This document shows, one piece after another, positions 35,237-43,895 of a stretch of 64,000 bases of DNA. Every line of letters begins with the position of its first letter. Position 1 is the first letter of the stretch. The position numbers and the translations under genes are program-made. The DNA comes from Neolewinella aurantiaca. GTDB taxonomy: Bacteria; Bacteroidota; Bacteroidia; Chitinophagales; Saprospiraceae. Below the pieces are notes generated by a model. It worked only from the letters and a program-made list of their open reading frames with translations, did not search any database and was not told the origin of the DNA. The stretch is from assembly GCF_008014675.1 (NCBI RefSeq), contig NZ_VOXD01000003.1, positions 62,001 through 126,000 on the forward strand, written 5' to 3'.

Positions 35237-35871
35237 TGCTCAATCTGAAAGGCCAGAATTTGCACCTGAGCCCGGATAAAGCCATTTTTTGGGAAGAGCA
35301 ACATAGCCTCATTATGGCCGATCTGCATTTGGGAAAAGCTGCCCACTTCCGTAAAAAGGGCCTCGCTGTTCCCCCCCAGATACTGGAGGATAACCTCACG
35401 CGGTTGCGGGAGTTGATAGAACTGTACAGCCCCGAGCGGGTACTTTTCCTGGGCGACTTGTTTCACAGCAGGCTCAATAAGGTATGGGAGGTTTTTACGT
35501 CATTTCTGGAAGATCATGCCGAAGTCGATTTCGTTCTGGTTAAGGGGAACCACGATATACTGCCGGCTGAGGCCTACGAAAATTCTGCTCTGCAGATATA
35601 TCCGGATACGTTGCTCGAGCCGCCGTTTGTCTTTTCACATTATCCGTTGGAGGAAGAAGTGCCTGGTTATTACAACTTTTACGGCCACATCCACCCGGGA
35701 GTAACCCTGGGAGGGCGGGGGCGGCAATCCGTGAAGTTACCCTGTTATTTTTTTGAACCAACACGTGCTGTACTGCCTGCTTTCGGAGCTTTTACGGGCT
35801 TGTCGATGATTTCACCCGGCGCCGGAGATCAGGTGTTCGTGATTGTAGAAGGCGAGGTGATGGAAGTATGA
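35233..35871 (+). CDS. pdeM: Ligase-associated DNA damage response endonuclease PdeM
   Basis: 212 residues, calcineurin-like metallophosphoesterase. Metal motifs are ADLHLGKAAHFRKKG, LFLGDLFHS, VKGNHD and YGHIHPG. The early DLHLGK-x5-RKxG segment is characteristic of this ligase-associated group. It is the last of the four genes. A diagnostic four-gene DNA repair operon of this kind is known in many Gram-negative bacteria. Confidence 0.92.
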   Translation: MMLNLKGQNLHLSPDKAIFWEEQHSLIMADLHLGKAAHFRKKGLAVPPQILEDNLTRLRELIELYSPERVLFLGDLFHSRLNKVWEVFTSFLEDHAEVDFVLVKGNHDILPAEAYENSALQIYPDTLLEPPFVFSHYPLEEEVPGYYNFYGHIHPGVTLGGRGRQSVKLPCYFFEPTRAVLPAFGAFTGLSMISPGAGDQVFVIVEGEVMEV

Positions 35872-36013
35872 TTCTTATGAGAGCCGGAGACAGCACTACC
35901 AACAGTAGTGGAGAATATCTCCAAACCAATTTGACTTAGCTGTAAATCGTAACTCAGCATTTATACTAATTCAACCATTACGGGTATGAACTGTCCTAAC
36001 CAGGCACTACATC

Positions 36014-36021
36014 TACCTTTG
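36014..36021 (+). promoter_or_regulatory. -7 element of the DMT transporter gene
   Basis: TACCTTTG, a perfect TAnnTTTG, 26 bp from the ATG at 36040. This implies a very short leader. Confidence 0.5.
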
Positions 36022-36039
36022 TCAGGACAATAAAAATAT

Positions 36040-36966
36040 ATGAGCTCCATCTCCGAAACCAGAGCAGCAATAGTTGCTGACGGCAATCGCTTCACCGGCC
36101 TCCTGCTCACCCTGGGAGGAGCTGTGCTGTTTAGCTGTAAGGCGATCGTAATCAAACTGTCTTACCTCGATTACGAAGTAAGCAGTATCGTGTTATTGGG
36201 GCTCAGGATGGCTTTTGCGCTCCCTTTTTTCCTGCTGATAGGTTACCTGAAAGGCAAAAGAACCGGCGATCAGCAAAGCATCACGCCCGGAATTTTAGGA
36301 GTCGTTGTCGTATTGGGTGTTTTTGGTTACTATCTGGCCAGTTATACCGATTTTATCGGGTTGCAGTACTTAAGTGCGGGGATGGAAAGACTTATTCTTT
36401 TCAGCTATCCGACGATGGTTTTACTGCTGCAGCGGGTAGCCTTCAAAACGCCGATCAAGCCTGTTCAGTGGCTGGCTACTCTTCTGTGTTACGCAGGCAT
36501 AGGTCTTGCGTTCAGTGGTTCTGATTTTTCGTTTGGCGATAACTTTTCGCTCGGCGCAGGATTGGTCTTCCTCAGTGCGCTGCTTTACAGTTTTTACGTG
36601 ATTGGCAGCGGTAAAATCACCCCCCGCATCGGAAGTATCCGTTTCACGAGTATGGCAATGCTGGCTGCCTGCGCCGTGGTGTTACTGCACGTTCTGGCCA
36701 GCGGAAATACGCTGTTGGGCCTGCCTTCGGGCTTATACGGCTATGCGATTATCCTCGCGATTTTTTGTACCGTAATTCCCGGATATATGGTCACCGAAGG
36801 TATCCGCAGAATCGGAGCCAATGACGCAGCCATCCTCGGAGCGGTAGGGCCGGTGGCCACCATCGTACTCGAGTTCTTCATCCTCGGGGAACACCTCAAC
36901 CTGGTGCAGGCGCTGGGGGCAGGATTGGTTATTCTCGGGGTGGTTATCATCGGGCGGAGTAAATAG
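36040..36966 (+). CDS. EamA/DMT-family transporter
   Basis: 308 residues, ten hydrophobic segments in two EamA repeats. The first half begins at LLLTLGGAVLFSCKAIVIKLSY and the second at LVFLSALLYSFYVIGSGKI. The substrate is not predictable; relatives export amino acids, metabolites or nucleotides. It stands alone on its transcript, with lpxB 84 bp downstream on the same strand. Confidence 0.85.
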   Translation: MSSISETRAAIVADGNRFTGLLLTLGGAVLFSCKAIVIKLSYLDYEVSSIVLLGLRMAFALPFFLLIGYLKGKRTGDQQSITPGILGVVVVLGVFGYYLASYTDFIGLQYLSAGMERLILFSYPTMVLLLQRVAFKTPIKPVQWLATLLCYAGIGLAFSGSDFSFGDNFSLGAGLVFLSALLYSFYVIGSGKITPRIGSIRFTSMAMLAACAVVLLHVLASGNTLLGLPSGLYGYAIILAIFCTVIPGYMVTEGIRRIGANDAAILGAVGPVATIVLEFFILGEHLNLVQALGAGLVILGVVIIGRSK

Positions 36967-37050
36967 TTCGTTGGTCTGTTGGATCGTTAGTATTTTGGCC
37001 TCCACGAACCAACGCACCAGCATACCACCACTCCAACGAACCAAAATATC

Positions 37051-38241
37051 ATGCGCTACTACCTCATCTCCGGCGAGCCCAGCGGCGACCTCCACGGCGC
37101 GCACCTCATCCGTGCCATCCGTGCGGAGGATCCGGAGGCGGAGTTTCGGGCCTGGGGCGGCGATTTGATGGAAAACGCCGGAGCAACGATTGTGAAGCAC
37201 TACCGCGACCTCGCCTTCATGGGGGTCGTCCAGATCGTTAAGAACCTCCCGACGATCCTTCGGAACGAGCGCTTTTGTAAAGACGATATTGCGAATTACA
37301 ATCCCGACAGATTGGTCCTCATCGACTATTCCGGTTTTAACCTCCGCATCGCGAAGTGGGCGCGCCCGGAGGGCTACGATATCAGCTATTACATCAGCCC
37401 TCAGGTATGGGCTTCGCGGTCGGGCAGGGTGAAGCAAATCAAGGCTAATGTAGACCGCATGCTCGTCATTTTGCCGTTTGAAGAAGCGTGGTACGCCGAA
37501 CGGGGCGTCAGTGCAACCTTCGTTGGTCATCCGTTACTGGATGTTGTTAAAGAAGCAGAAGAGAAGGCGCGGCCGCAGGGTGCAAAGAAGGTTAATGAGT
37601 CGGGAGTCTGGAGTCGGGAGTCTGGAGACGCCCGACTCCAGACTCCAGACTCCCGACTCAAACCTTCCCGACTCCAAATCGCTCTTCTTCCCGGTTCGCG
37701 CAAACAGGAGATATCCGTTGGCCTTCCGCTGATGCTCGCAGCTGCAGCCCTGCATCCGGAGCACGACTACGTAATTGCCGGAGCACCGGCCCAAAACCTT
37801 GCTTTTTACGAACAGCTCATTGCATCCTGCGGCCGCGCCCCCGTAAACCTGCAGGTGGTGATGAACGATACTTACGGTATTCTCCAAACCGCCCACGCCG
37901 CGGTGGTGACCAGCGGAACTGCGACGCTGGAAACGGCTCTTTTTGGTGTCCCGCAGGTGGTTGTCTATAAAGGAAACTGGCTTGCGTACCGAATTGCCCG
38001 CTGGATGGTAGGGAGCCGGATTAAGTACATCAGTCTTGTCAACCTTGTCATGGATGCACCCGTAGTACCGGAACTTATTCAGGCAGATTTCAACCCGAAA
38101 AACCTGGCCGCCCACCTGGAAAAAACAATTGCCGGCCCCGTGCGGGACCAGCAATTGAATGACCTCCAGCGCTTGCGCGAAAAACTGGGGTCAGGAGGAG
38201 CTGCGAAACGTGCAGCCCGGGCGATTGTTACTTCTTCTTAG
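37051..38241 (+). CDS. lpxB: Lipid-A-disaccharide synthase with an in-frame repeat insertion
   Basis: 396 residues, a GT19 glycosyltransferase forming the lipid A disaccharide from UDP-diacylglucosamine and lipid X at the inner membrane. N-terminal SGEPSGDLHGAHLI, YISPQVWASRSGR, VGHPLLDVV, LLPGSRKQEI and TSGTATLETALFGVPQVVVYK are typical. Between HPLLDVV and IALLPGSRKQEI, where LpxB normally has a short loop, there is a low-complexity insertion of about 35 residues. It is encoded by a copy of the 18-bp element (37566-37584) and a hairpin repeat (37597-37659). A second copy of the element lies at 37821-37839, read as SCGRAP. The frame is intact and all other motifs are present, so the enzyme is probably functional. 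It overlaps tail-to-tail with the next gene by 14 bp. Confidence 0.92.
   Translation: MRYYLISGEPSGDLHGAHLIRAIRAEDPEAEFRAWGGDLMENAGATIVKHYRDLAFMGVVQIVKNLPTILRNERFCKDDIANYNPDRLVLIDYSGFNLRIAKWARPEGYDISYYISPQVWASRSGRVKQIKANVDRMLVILPFEEAWYAERGVSATFVGHPLLDVVKEAEEKARPQGAKKVNESGVWSRESGDARLQTPDSRLKPSRLQIALLPGSRKQEISVGLPLMLAAAALHPEHDYVIAGAPAQNLAFYEQLIASCGRAPVNLQVVMNDTYGILQTAHAAVVTSGTATLETALFGVPQVVVYKGNWLAYRIARWMVGSRIKYISLVNLVMDAPVVPELIQADFNPKNLAAHLEKTIAGPVRDQQLNDLQRLREKLGSGGAAKRAARAIVTSS
37566..37584 (-). repeat. GC-rich 18-bp element inside lpxB (first)
   Basis: GGCGCGGCCGCAGGGTGCA, one extra G relative to the consensus, in frame (read KARPQGAK). Confidence 0.75.
37597..37659. repeat. Hairpin-forming repeat inserted in lpxB
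   Basis: Arms GAGTCGGGAGTCTGGAGTC (37597-37615) and the exact complement (37641-37659). The left arm continues the 14-bp tandem unit GAGTCGGGAGTCTG. A partial unit, TTCCCGACTCC, follows at about 37665-37675. The unit is translated in frame as ESGVWSRESGDARLQTPDSR. Confidence 0.9.
37821..37839 (+). repeat. GC-rich 18-bp element inside lpxB (second)
   Basis: TGCATCCTGCGGCCGCGCC, the inserted-base variant also seen at 16907-16925, here in the opposite orientation and in frame. Confidence 0.7.
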
Positions 38242-38677
38242 CGTTGCCGAAAATCACGAGCAGTGCGTAGATCAACCCCGGAAGGTAAAAGAGAAGCGTC
38301 AGAATGAGGGCAATCCAAAACTTGGTATTCAGTTCTCCCTGGTGAACCAGAACGGCCACGGGAGGAAGCAGGATGGCGAGAATCACGAGCAGAAGCGTAT
38401 TGGTGTCGGCGTCACGAACGCCATTCTTTACGTCCTGTTTGTACTGCTTCAGGGCTTGTTTCAAGTCTCTTTTTTGCTCCTTTTTGAACGCGCGGCGCTC
38501 TTTGGCAGTCATTGCTGCCAGTTTAGCCTTGTACTCAGCGGTTGCTGCAGCAACTTCTGCTTTTGTGGGGGTGTCGGCTTCGGTTGTAGCGGGGGGAGGA
38601 ACAACGATCGCAGCCTGCAGGGGGGCAGCGAAGGAAAGCACCAAAGCGAGGATGAGAGAAAGGGTAGAAAAACGCAT
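38228..38677 (-). CDS. YqaE/Pmp3-family membrane protein with signal peptide
   Basis: 149 residues from the ATG at 38677 (MRFSTLSLILALVLSFAAPLQAA); the longer frame reads non-conserved sequence. After the signal comes a Pro/Ala/Thr segment, a strongly charged helix (KERRAFKKEQKRDLKQALKQY) and a C-terminal pair of membrane segments (LVILAILLPPVAVLVHQG and WIALILTLLFYLPGLIYALLVI) that match the YqaE/Pmp3 (UPF0057) pattern. YqaE proteins are small stress-related membrane proteins; the N-terminal part is an addition. It overlaps the end of lpxB tail-to-tail. Confidence 0.75.
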   Translation of the reverse strand: MRFSTLSLILALVLSFAAPLQAAIVVPPPATTEADTPTKAEVAAATAEYKAKLAAMTAKERRAFKKEQKRDLKQALKQYKQDVKNGVRDADTNTLLLVILAILLPPVAVLVHQGELNTKFWIALILTLLFYLPGLIYALLVIFGNAKKK

Positions 38678-38858
38678 ACGGATGTTGGTTTTTGTGTGAG
38701 AGCAATACTGCTGAGAATTGAACTCCAAACAGGGGTGCTCTTGTTCACTCTCACCAATAAATAAGATTGGCGGGTGATGTTTTCATCAGGAGACTCATGA
38801 TCATCTTTGCCGGATAGCGGTTTTTTGCCTGCCGGCTGCTCTACGGAGAAAGTAAAAG

Positions 38859-38888
38859 AGCGGCACCTGGGTCTGTTCAGGTGCCGCT
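38859..38888 (-). terminator. Terminator after the DUF2752 gene
   Basis: An 11-bp perfect stem AGCGGCACCTG/CAGGTGCCGCT, followed on the minus strand by CTTTTACTTTC. Confidence 0.8.
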
Positions 38889-38923
38889 CAGTTTCGCCGA
38901 AGCTGTTTGATGTTTTCACCGTT

Positions 38924-39229
38924 TTAACCGGCAGTACCGGTTTGCTTCAGTTGCTGCATACCACGCCAAAACCAGCGGGCCCACAGAAACGCAAGCAGAG
39001 GAAAAACGACCACGCTCAACGGGTGATAGTAGATGGCCTCGGCGAGATCGAAGTGAATCAAATGCATGAGGCCTCTCGTCATACCGCAGCCGTAGCACTC
39101 CTGGCCCAGCAGCAATACCGAAACGCATTTGGGCTGGCCCGAGTCGAAATAGGTTGCAGGCAGCACCAGCAGGAGTACTGGGATAACCACGAGTGCGGCG
39201 AGCTTAAGGTAGATGAACAGGGTTTTCAT
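38924..39229 (-). CDS. DUF2752 small membrane protein
   Basis: 101 residues from the ATG at 39229 (MKTLFIYLKLAAL). The DUF2752 signature is clear: KCVSVLLLGQECYGCGMTRGLMHLIHFDLAEAIYYHPLS, with the CxGCGMTR cysteines. Two or three membrane segments. Function unknown. It begins 4 bp after the stop of the TM2-domain gene, so the two form an operon. Confidence 0.88.
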   Translation of the reverse strand: MKTLFIYLKLAALVVIPVLLLVLPATYFDSGQPKCVSVLLLGQECYGCGMTRGLMHLIHFDLAEAIYYHPLSVVVFPLLAFLWARWFWRGMQQLKQTGTAG

Positions 39230-39233
39230 CGGG

Positions 39234-39734
39234 CTAGAGGGTAGGGTCGTACGCACTGCCATCGGCAGGGCCCAGGTCACCGGTCGCTATCCGGATCAGG
39301 TCAATGAGCGCCCAGATGCCGCATCCGCCGAGGGTAAGTAGTTGCAGGATACCAATGGTCGTGTACCCGAGGTAAAAGCGGTGGATGCCGAGGCTCCCGA
39401 CCACAAGGACCAGAATGAGAGCAACCACCTGGCTCTTGCTACCGTCGGCCGGGGCTTTGCCTTTGGCAGCACGCTTCATCTCTTTCTTTACTTTTCTCTG
39501 CGCAACCTTAAGGCCGATGGATTCTTTGAGGGTCAACTTTTTGCCGGTAGCCTCCCGGATTTTACGGGGAGTAAGGGACAGGAAGTCTTCGGTGGTGATT
39601 TCCTGGTCCGCTCCGAGGAAAGCCTGAGAAACAGCGGGGTCAACCGTTGGAGCGGGGGCAACAACGGCGGCGGAAAGAGAGGTGACGGTGAGGCACAGGA
39701 ACAACAGGGCCAGGGGTAATTTCTTAAGTGTCAT
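39234..39734 (-). CDS. TM2-domain protein with signal peptide
   Basis: 166 residues. Signal peptide (MTLKKLPLALLFLCLTVTSLSAA), a charged middle and a C-terminal TM2 domain (VALILVLVVGSLGIHRFYLG, then GILQLLTLGGCGIWALIDLIRI with the acidic residue between helices). The layout resembles that of the YqaE-like protein at 38228-38677: signal, basic helix, two C-terminal helices. Function unknown. Confidence 0.85.
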   Translation of the reverse strand: MTLKKLPLALLFLCLTVTSLSAAVVAPAPTVDPAVSQAFLGADQEITTEDFLSLTPRKIREATGKKLTLKESIGLKVAQRKVKKEMKRAAKGKAPADGSKSQVVALILVLVVGSLGIHRFYLGYTTIGILQLLTLGGCGIWALIDLIRIATGDLGPADGSAYDPTL

Positions 39735-39944
39735 GATAAATCTGGGTTAATAATCAGGTGCTTACTCTATAAGGTTTTCAGCGTGGCCTCCCTACTCTGT
39801 TGATAAGGATTTTCGGGGAACTCCCTTAGGGGTATGGTGGGAAAATCTCCCAACCGTGGCCGAAAGGTATTTCCACTTATCCTAAAACAGAACATTCACG
39901 TTATTCTTAACGGAAATTTATCAGCCCGGTAAACTTTGTTAACG

Positions 39945-40709
39945 CTATTTATAGAAATCATCCTTGTCAACCTCGGCAAGGTCAATAAAGAGCTGTCCGA
40001 ATTTGGCGGTTACGTCCTTGAAAAAGCGGGCGCCTTTTTCGGCCGTCGACTTAGCTGGGTTTCCGGTTCCGGTACTTGCCGTTACCTGAGACCACGGCCG
40101 CTCCCGCCATACCCACGGCTCGGTAAACGCCTTGATCCTCGGTTCTTTTTCTGCTCCGTCGTCAGCTTCGGATAAGGGGAGGACCAACTCAGGCCGAAGG
40201 TGAAGCACGAGGCTGGTTTCCAACTCACAGGCATGGTCTCCGCCTTCTTCCACGTAGTCGTACCGATCAAAGGTCTTGAACCAGTTGGTCTCAACGAGGA
40301 GCATGTCGGGAAACTCGACGCCTAGTTCGCGCAGCATCGTCCGGAAACTATTGCCGCCATGACTATTGAAGACCACCAGTTTTTTTATGCCCTGCCGGTC
40401 CAGCACCGTGATCAGGTCGCGCAGAATGGCCAGTTGGGTACTCGGCATCAGGTTCATGTCGAGCGTGATGTCTGTTTGGCCCGTATTGACGCCGAACGGA
40501 ATGCAGGGCAGGATGATGACTTTTGCTCCGGCTTCCCATGCAATTCGTCCGGCTTCAGCGGCAATGGCTTCGCCTTCGATGATGTCGGTACCGTAAGGCA
40601 GGTGATAATTGTGGGCTTCGGTAGCCGCCCAGGGGAGAACAGCTACTTCGTAGTTGGTGGCTTTTACTGCTTTCCAGTTGGTTTCGGCGAGGAGGTAGGG
40701 GCGGGGCAT
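39945..40709 (-). CDS. Creatininase-family amidohydrolase
   Basis: 254 residues, soluble. Metal and active-site motifs of the creatininase fold are visible: LPWAATEAHNYHLPYGTD (E and H ligands), VVFNSHGGNSF and EEGGDHACELETS. Relatives hydrolyse cyclic or formamide-type amides (creatinine, formamidopyrimidine); the substrate here is unknown. On the same strand and 78 bp downstream of an aldo/keto reductase. Confidence 0.88.
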   Translation of the reverse strand: MPRPYLLAETNWKAVKATNYEVAVLPWAATEAHNYHLPYGTDIIEGEAIAAEAGRIAWEAGAKVIILPCIPFGVNTGQTDITLDMNLMPSTQLAILRDLITVLDRQGIKKLVVFNSHGGNSFRTMLRELGVEFPDMLLVETNWFKTFDRYDYVEEGGDHACELETSLVLHLRPELVLPLSEADDGAEKEPRIKAFTEPWVWRERPWSQVTASTGTGNPAKSTAEKGARFFKDVTAKFGQLFIDLAEVDKDDFYK

Positions 40710-40787
40710 GATATTCGATATTTGATTAGCGATGGGCGGTGTGCGATTGAGAGTATACGCAGAATCTCCATCAAATATCCTACATTC

Positions 40788-41774
40788 TTACCACAACTGG
40801 TGCACTCCGGCCTTAATCATCTCCTCGTAGATTTCGTTCATGCCGTCTACCTGGGCCTGGGTGAGGGGCGGCAGTTCGGGAACAGATAAATTGGAGTTGA
40901 GGTGCTGGATTTTGGATGCCCCGGGGATCACACAACTCACTTCAGGGAAACGAAGGATCCACTGCAGCGCCCGTGGCGCGAGATTTGTCTCTCCGGGGAA
41001 AACCCTCTTCATCCGTGCCATCGCCTTTAGCCCCAGGTCGTAGTCAACGCCGCTGAAAGTCTCTCCTTTGTCGAAGCCCGCGCCGTCGCGGTTGAAGTGG
41101 CGGTGGTCATCCTTGCTGAAGGTAGAGTCGGTGGTGAACTTGCCGGTAAGCAGGCCGGAGGCCAGCGGGACACGCACAATAATACCGACATTGCGCTGCT
41201 TCGCCTCCTGGAACAACAGCTCCGATGGTCGCTGGCGGAAGACATTGAAAATGACCTGTACGGTCGTCACGTTGTCGTACTGCATCCCCTTCAGGGCTTC
41301 TTCGACCTTTTCGACGCTGATACCGAGGTGCTGGATTTTGCCTTCCTCCCGCAGCCGCTCGAACAGGCCGAATATTTCAGGCCGGTAGTAAACTTCAGTA
41401 GGGGGGCAGTGCAACTGGATGAGGTCGAGTCTTTCAAGGCCAGTACGACGGAGACTGTCTTCCACGTAACCGCGCAGGGCTTTTTCTGTATAGCCTTCGC
41501 TCAGGTGCGGAGTGATTTGGCGACCACATTTGGTAGCCACGTAAATTCGCTCAGGCCTGCTTTTAACGACACGACCTACGGCTTCCTCACTCAGGCCGGC
41601 CGAATACACATCGGCCGTATCGATGAAGTTGACGCCCGCATCGATGGCAGCGTGTAGAATACCTTCGGCAATCTTATTACTGAATGGATCTCCCCATTTT
41701 CCACCCACCTGCCAGGTGCCAAGGGAGATTTCGGATACCTCAAAATTCGTTTTACCTAACGTACGCTTTTGCAT
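40788..41774 (-). CDS. Aldo/keto reductase
   Basis: 328 residues, an NADPH-dependent TIM-barrel oxidoreductase. The catalytic tetrad is recognisable: D (FIDTADVYSAGLSEE), Y (DVYS), K (VATKCGR) and H (LIQLHCPP). The C-terminal cofactor motif is VIPGASKIQHLNSNL. It belongs to the YghZ/Tas-like type; the substrate is unknown. Divergent from the beta-hydroxylase gene. Confidence 0.9.
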   Translation of the reverse strand: MQKRTLGKTNFEVSEISLGTWQVGGKWGDPFSNKIAEGILHAAIDAGVNFIDTADVYSAGLSEEAVGRVVKSRPERIYVATKCGRQITPHLSEGYTEKALRGYVEDSLRRTGLERLDLIQLHCPPTEVYYRPEIFGLFERLREEGKIQHLGISVEKVEEALKGMQYDNVTTVQVIFNVFRQRPSELLFQEAKQRNVGIIVRVPLASGLLTGKFTTDSTFSKDDHRHFNRDGAGFDKGETFSGVDYDLGLKAMARMKRVFPGETNLAPRALQWILRFPEVSCVIPGASKIQHLNSNLSVPELPPLTQAQVDGMNEIYEEMIKAGVHQLW

Positions 41775-41784
41775 GAATTGAATA

Positions 41785-41817
41785 TTTGGTAGGAGTAGTG
41801 CCAGTACATTACATTTG
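41785..41817 (+). promoter_or_regulatory. Promoter of the Asp/Asn hydroxylase-like gene
   Basis: -33 TTTG (41785-41788) and -7 TACATTTG (41810-41817) with 21 bp between, an almost perfect Bacteroidota promoter. Transcription would start near 41824, 31 bp before the ATG. Confidence 0.65.
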
Positions 41818-41854
41818 ATGGAGAACCCCGGTTGAAAAACCCAAGCATAATTTT

Positions 41855-42415
41855 ATGGACCGCTACAAATTCGATTTCCAATTCGACGCCAAACAAATGC
41901 AACGGGAAGTAGCAGAACTGGAGGCGACCTCGGCAGACTGGATAAATCATTTTGTAACCTCCAATTATGAGGGCAAGTGGTCGGTCATTCCGCTGCGGGC
42001 AAACCGGGGTGCTGAGCACCCCGTGAAGATGATTTACTCTGACCCGACGTCGGATGATTACGTAGATACTCCGTTTCTTGCGCAGAGCCCTTACCTGGAG
42101 CAGGTACACGCTCATTTTAAAACCCGTTTGTTCTCCTCACGGCTTATGCGGCTTGGCCGTGGCTCGGAAATCAAGGAACACCGGGATTACGGCCTGGATG
42201 CCGACTCCGGCACGGCGCGCATCCACATACCGGTAACAACAAACCCCGGTGTCCGCTTTCTCCTGAACGGAAGCAGGGTGGTAATGGAAGAGGGGAGTTG
42301 CTGGTACCTGCGGCTTTCCGATCCCCATGCTGTCACTAATGACGGCCCGGACCGGGTTCATCTGGTTATAGACATGGAAGTGAACGATTGGGTGGCGCGG
42401 CACATGAAGAGTTGA
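41855..42415 (+). CDS. Aspartyl/asparaginyl beta-hydroxylase family dioxygenase
   Basis: 186 residues, the double-stranded beta-helix of Fe(II)/2-oxoglutarate dioxygenases. Metal residues are visible at KEHRDYG (H-x-D) and HLVIDMEV, with FLLNGSRVVMEEG and the CWYLRLSDPHAVTNDG motif typical of the family. The substrate is unknown; bacterial relatives modify peptides or amino acids. The gene stands alone with its own promoter and terminator. Confidence 0.87.
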   Translation: MDRYKFDFQFDAKQMQREVAELEATSADWINHFVTSNYEGKWSVIPLRANRGAEHPVKMIYSDPTSDDYVDTPFLAQSPYLEQVHAHFKTRLFSSRLMRLGRGSEIKEHRDYGLDADSGTARIHIPVTTNPGVRFLLNGSRVVMEEGSCWYLRLSDPHAVTNDGPDRVHLVIDMEVNDWVARHMKS

Positions 42416-42444
42416 AGCCTTTTCTTCGGTATACTGCAAACGAA

Positions 42445-42478
42445 AAGCGGATGGAACATTGCTGCTCCATCCGCTTTA
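42445..42478 (+). terminator. Terminator of the hydroxylase gene
   Basis: AAAGCGGATGGA/TCCATCCGCTTT, 12 bp perfect, followed by ATT. Also suitable for the convergent MFS gene. Confidence 0.8.
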
Positions 42479-42480
42479 TT

Positions 42481-42498
42481 GCACCTGCGTCAGCGCCT
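42481..42498 (+). repeat. GC-rich 18-bp element
   Basis: TGCACCTGCGTCAGCGCC, directly after a terminator stem, between convergent genes. Confidence 0.75.
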
Positions 42499-42578
42499 GA
42501 AAGAAACATCGGTAAATTGATGGGAGTACAACAGATGTCATGGGCCCACCACTTACGATGTTGGTTTTTCAGGAAAAC

Positions 42579-43895
42579 CTATAGTGTGTTATAGGAATCA
42601 TTAGGCTTCAGGGGCTCAACATTCGGAATCAATAACCAGATGCTGGCGATGGCAGTAAAGGCCATTGCTGCACCCAGAATGAAAACCGGGCTGTAGTTAC
42701 CCCCGGCGGTTAGCCATGGAACGAGTGCAGTCAGCCCGGCACCTGTCAGCTTAGCTGCTGTTCCGGAGAAGCCGGAAAGGGTGCCGACCGTTTTGCCTCC
42801 GAACAAGTCGCTTGGCAGTGTTTGTACGTTACCGATAGCCGTCTGAAATCCGAAGAGGACAACAAACATGATCAGGGACGCAGCGAGTGGTCCGCCGGGA
42901 TTGGAAAGTGCCAGCAGGCTGGGAAGCATAATCACACACCCAAGGGTGATGACCAGCTTGCGCGTGTAGTTGACACTCTTTCCGGCCTTGATCCGGTTTT
43001 GAGCCAATAACCCACCAAACCAGGCTCCGAACATCGCACCTACGTAGGGAATCCAGCCGTAAGCCTTGATTGCCTCGGTGTCGATTCCGTAGGCTTCGAA
43101 AAGGTAAATGGGAATCCAGATGACGAACAGCCACCAGATCGGATCGATTACGGCCGAAGCAATAATGACGCCCCAGCTTTCTTTGTGGGAAAGCAGTTTG
43201 CCAGTACTTGGGTTATACCCTTCGTCAAAATCACCATCCTCGTCGAGGTCCTGGTTTTTTTGTCCGGTAAGGATGTATTCCCGCTCTTCGTCCGTTATCC
43301 AGGGGTGGGATTTTGGTGGTGATTTTACCAAGATCAACCACGGAACGAGCCAGAGTAAGCCGGCCATACCCACGAGGATGAAGATCATCTGCCAGCTGTA
43401 AACGGCGGCTAAGTAGGAAATAATCGGAATAGATACAATTCCACCAATGGCTGCGCCAGAGTTAAAAATCCCCTGGGCCAGCGCGCGTTCCTTGGTCGGG
43501 AACCACTCTGCATTGCCCTTCGTTGCACCGGGCCAGTTTCCTGCTTCAGCTATACCGAGAATAGACCGGAAGATAGCAAAGGTGGCCAGACCGGTAGCAA
43601 TGGCGTGCGCCGCAGTGGCGAGAGACCAAAAGCCGATAGAAAGGACAAAACCCAACCGGGTGCCGATCCAGTCGAAAATCTTACCGAAGATCGCCTGGCC
43701 AAAAGCGTAGGAGAATATGAACACCACCGAAATGAAGGCATATACTTCCTTGCGTTCATCAGGGGTGTAATCAGGGTACATCTCTAACGAGATGGTTGGC
43801 CAAAGCACGCTAAGTGATTGCCGGTCGATGTAGTTAATGACGGTAGCCAGCGCGATCAGCGCAACTACCCACCATCTTAGTCCTGATACTTTCAT
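42579..43895 (-). CDS. MFS transporter for uronates (alginate locus)
   Basis: 438 residues, twelve hydrophobic segments. The first helices NYIDRQSLSVLWPTI and the loop FGKIFDWIGTRLGF fit the anion:cation symporter (ExuT/hexuronate) family of the MFS. Last gene of the alginate locus, overlapping kdgF by 4 bp. It is likely to carry unsaturated monouronate or DEH from the periplasm into the cytoplasm; this is inferred from position. Confidence 0.88.
   Translation of the reverse strand: MKVSGLRWWVVALIALATVINYIDRQSLSVLWPTISLEMYPDYTPDERKEVYAFISVVFIFSYAFGQAIFGKIFDWIGTRLGFVLSIGFWSLATAAHAIATGLATFAIFRSILGIAEAGNWPGATKGNAEWFPTKERALAQGIFNSGAAIGGIVSIPIISYLAAVYSWQMIFILVGMAGLLWLVPWLILVKSPPKSHPWITDEEREYILTGQKNQDLDEDGDFDEGYNPSTGKLLSHKESWGVIIASAVIDPIWWLFVIWIPIYLFEAYGIDTEAIKAYGWIPYVGAMFGAWFGGLLAQNRIKAGKSVNYTRKLVITLGCVIMLPSLLALSNPGGPLAASLIMFVVLFGFQTAIGNVQTLPSDLFGGKTVGTLSGFSGTAAKLTGAGLTALVPWLTAGGNYSPVFILGAAMAFTAIASIWLLIPNVEPLKPNDSYNTL

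Noticed and set aside
37597-37659. Possible CRISPR array in lpxB
   Set aside because: Repeat units are adjacent, without unique spacers, and form one hairpin within a reading frame.
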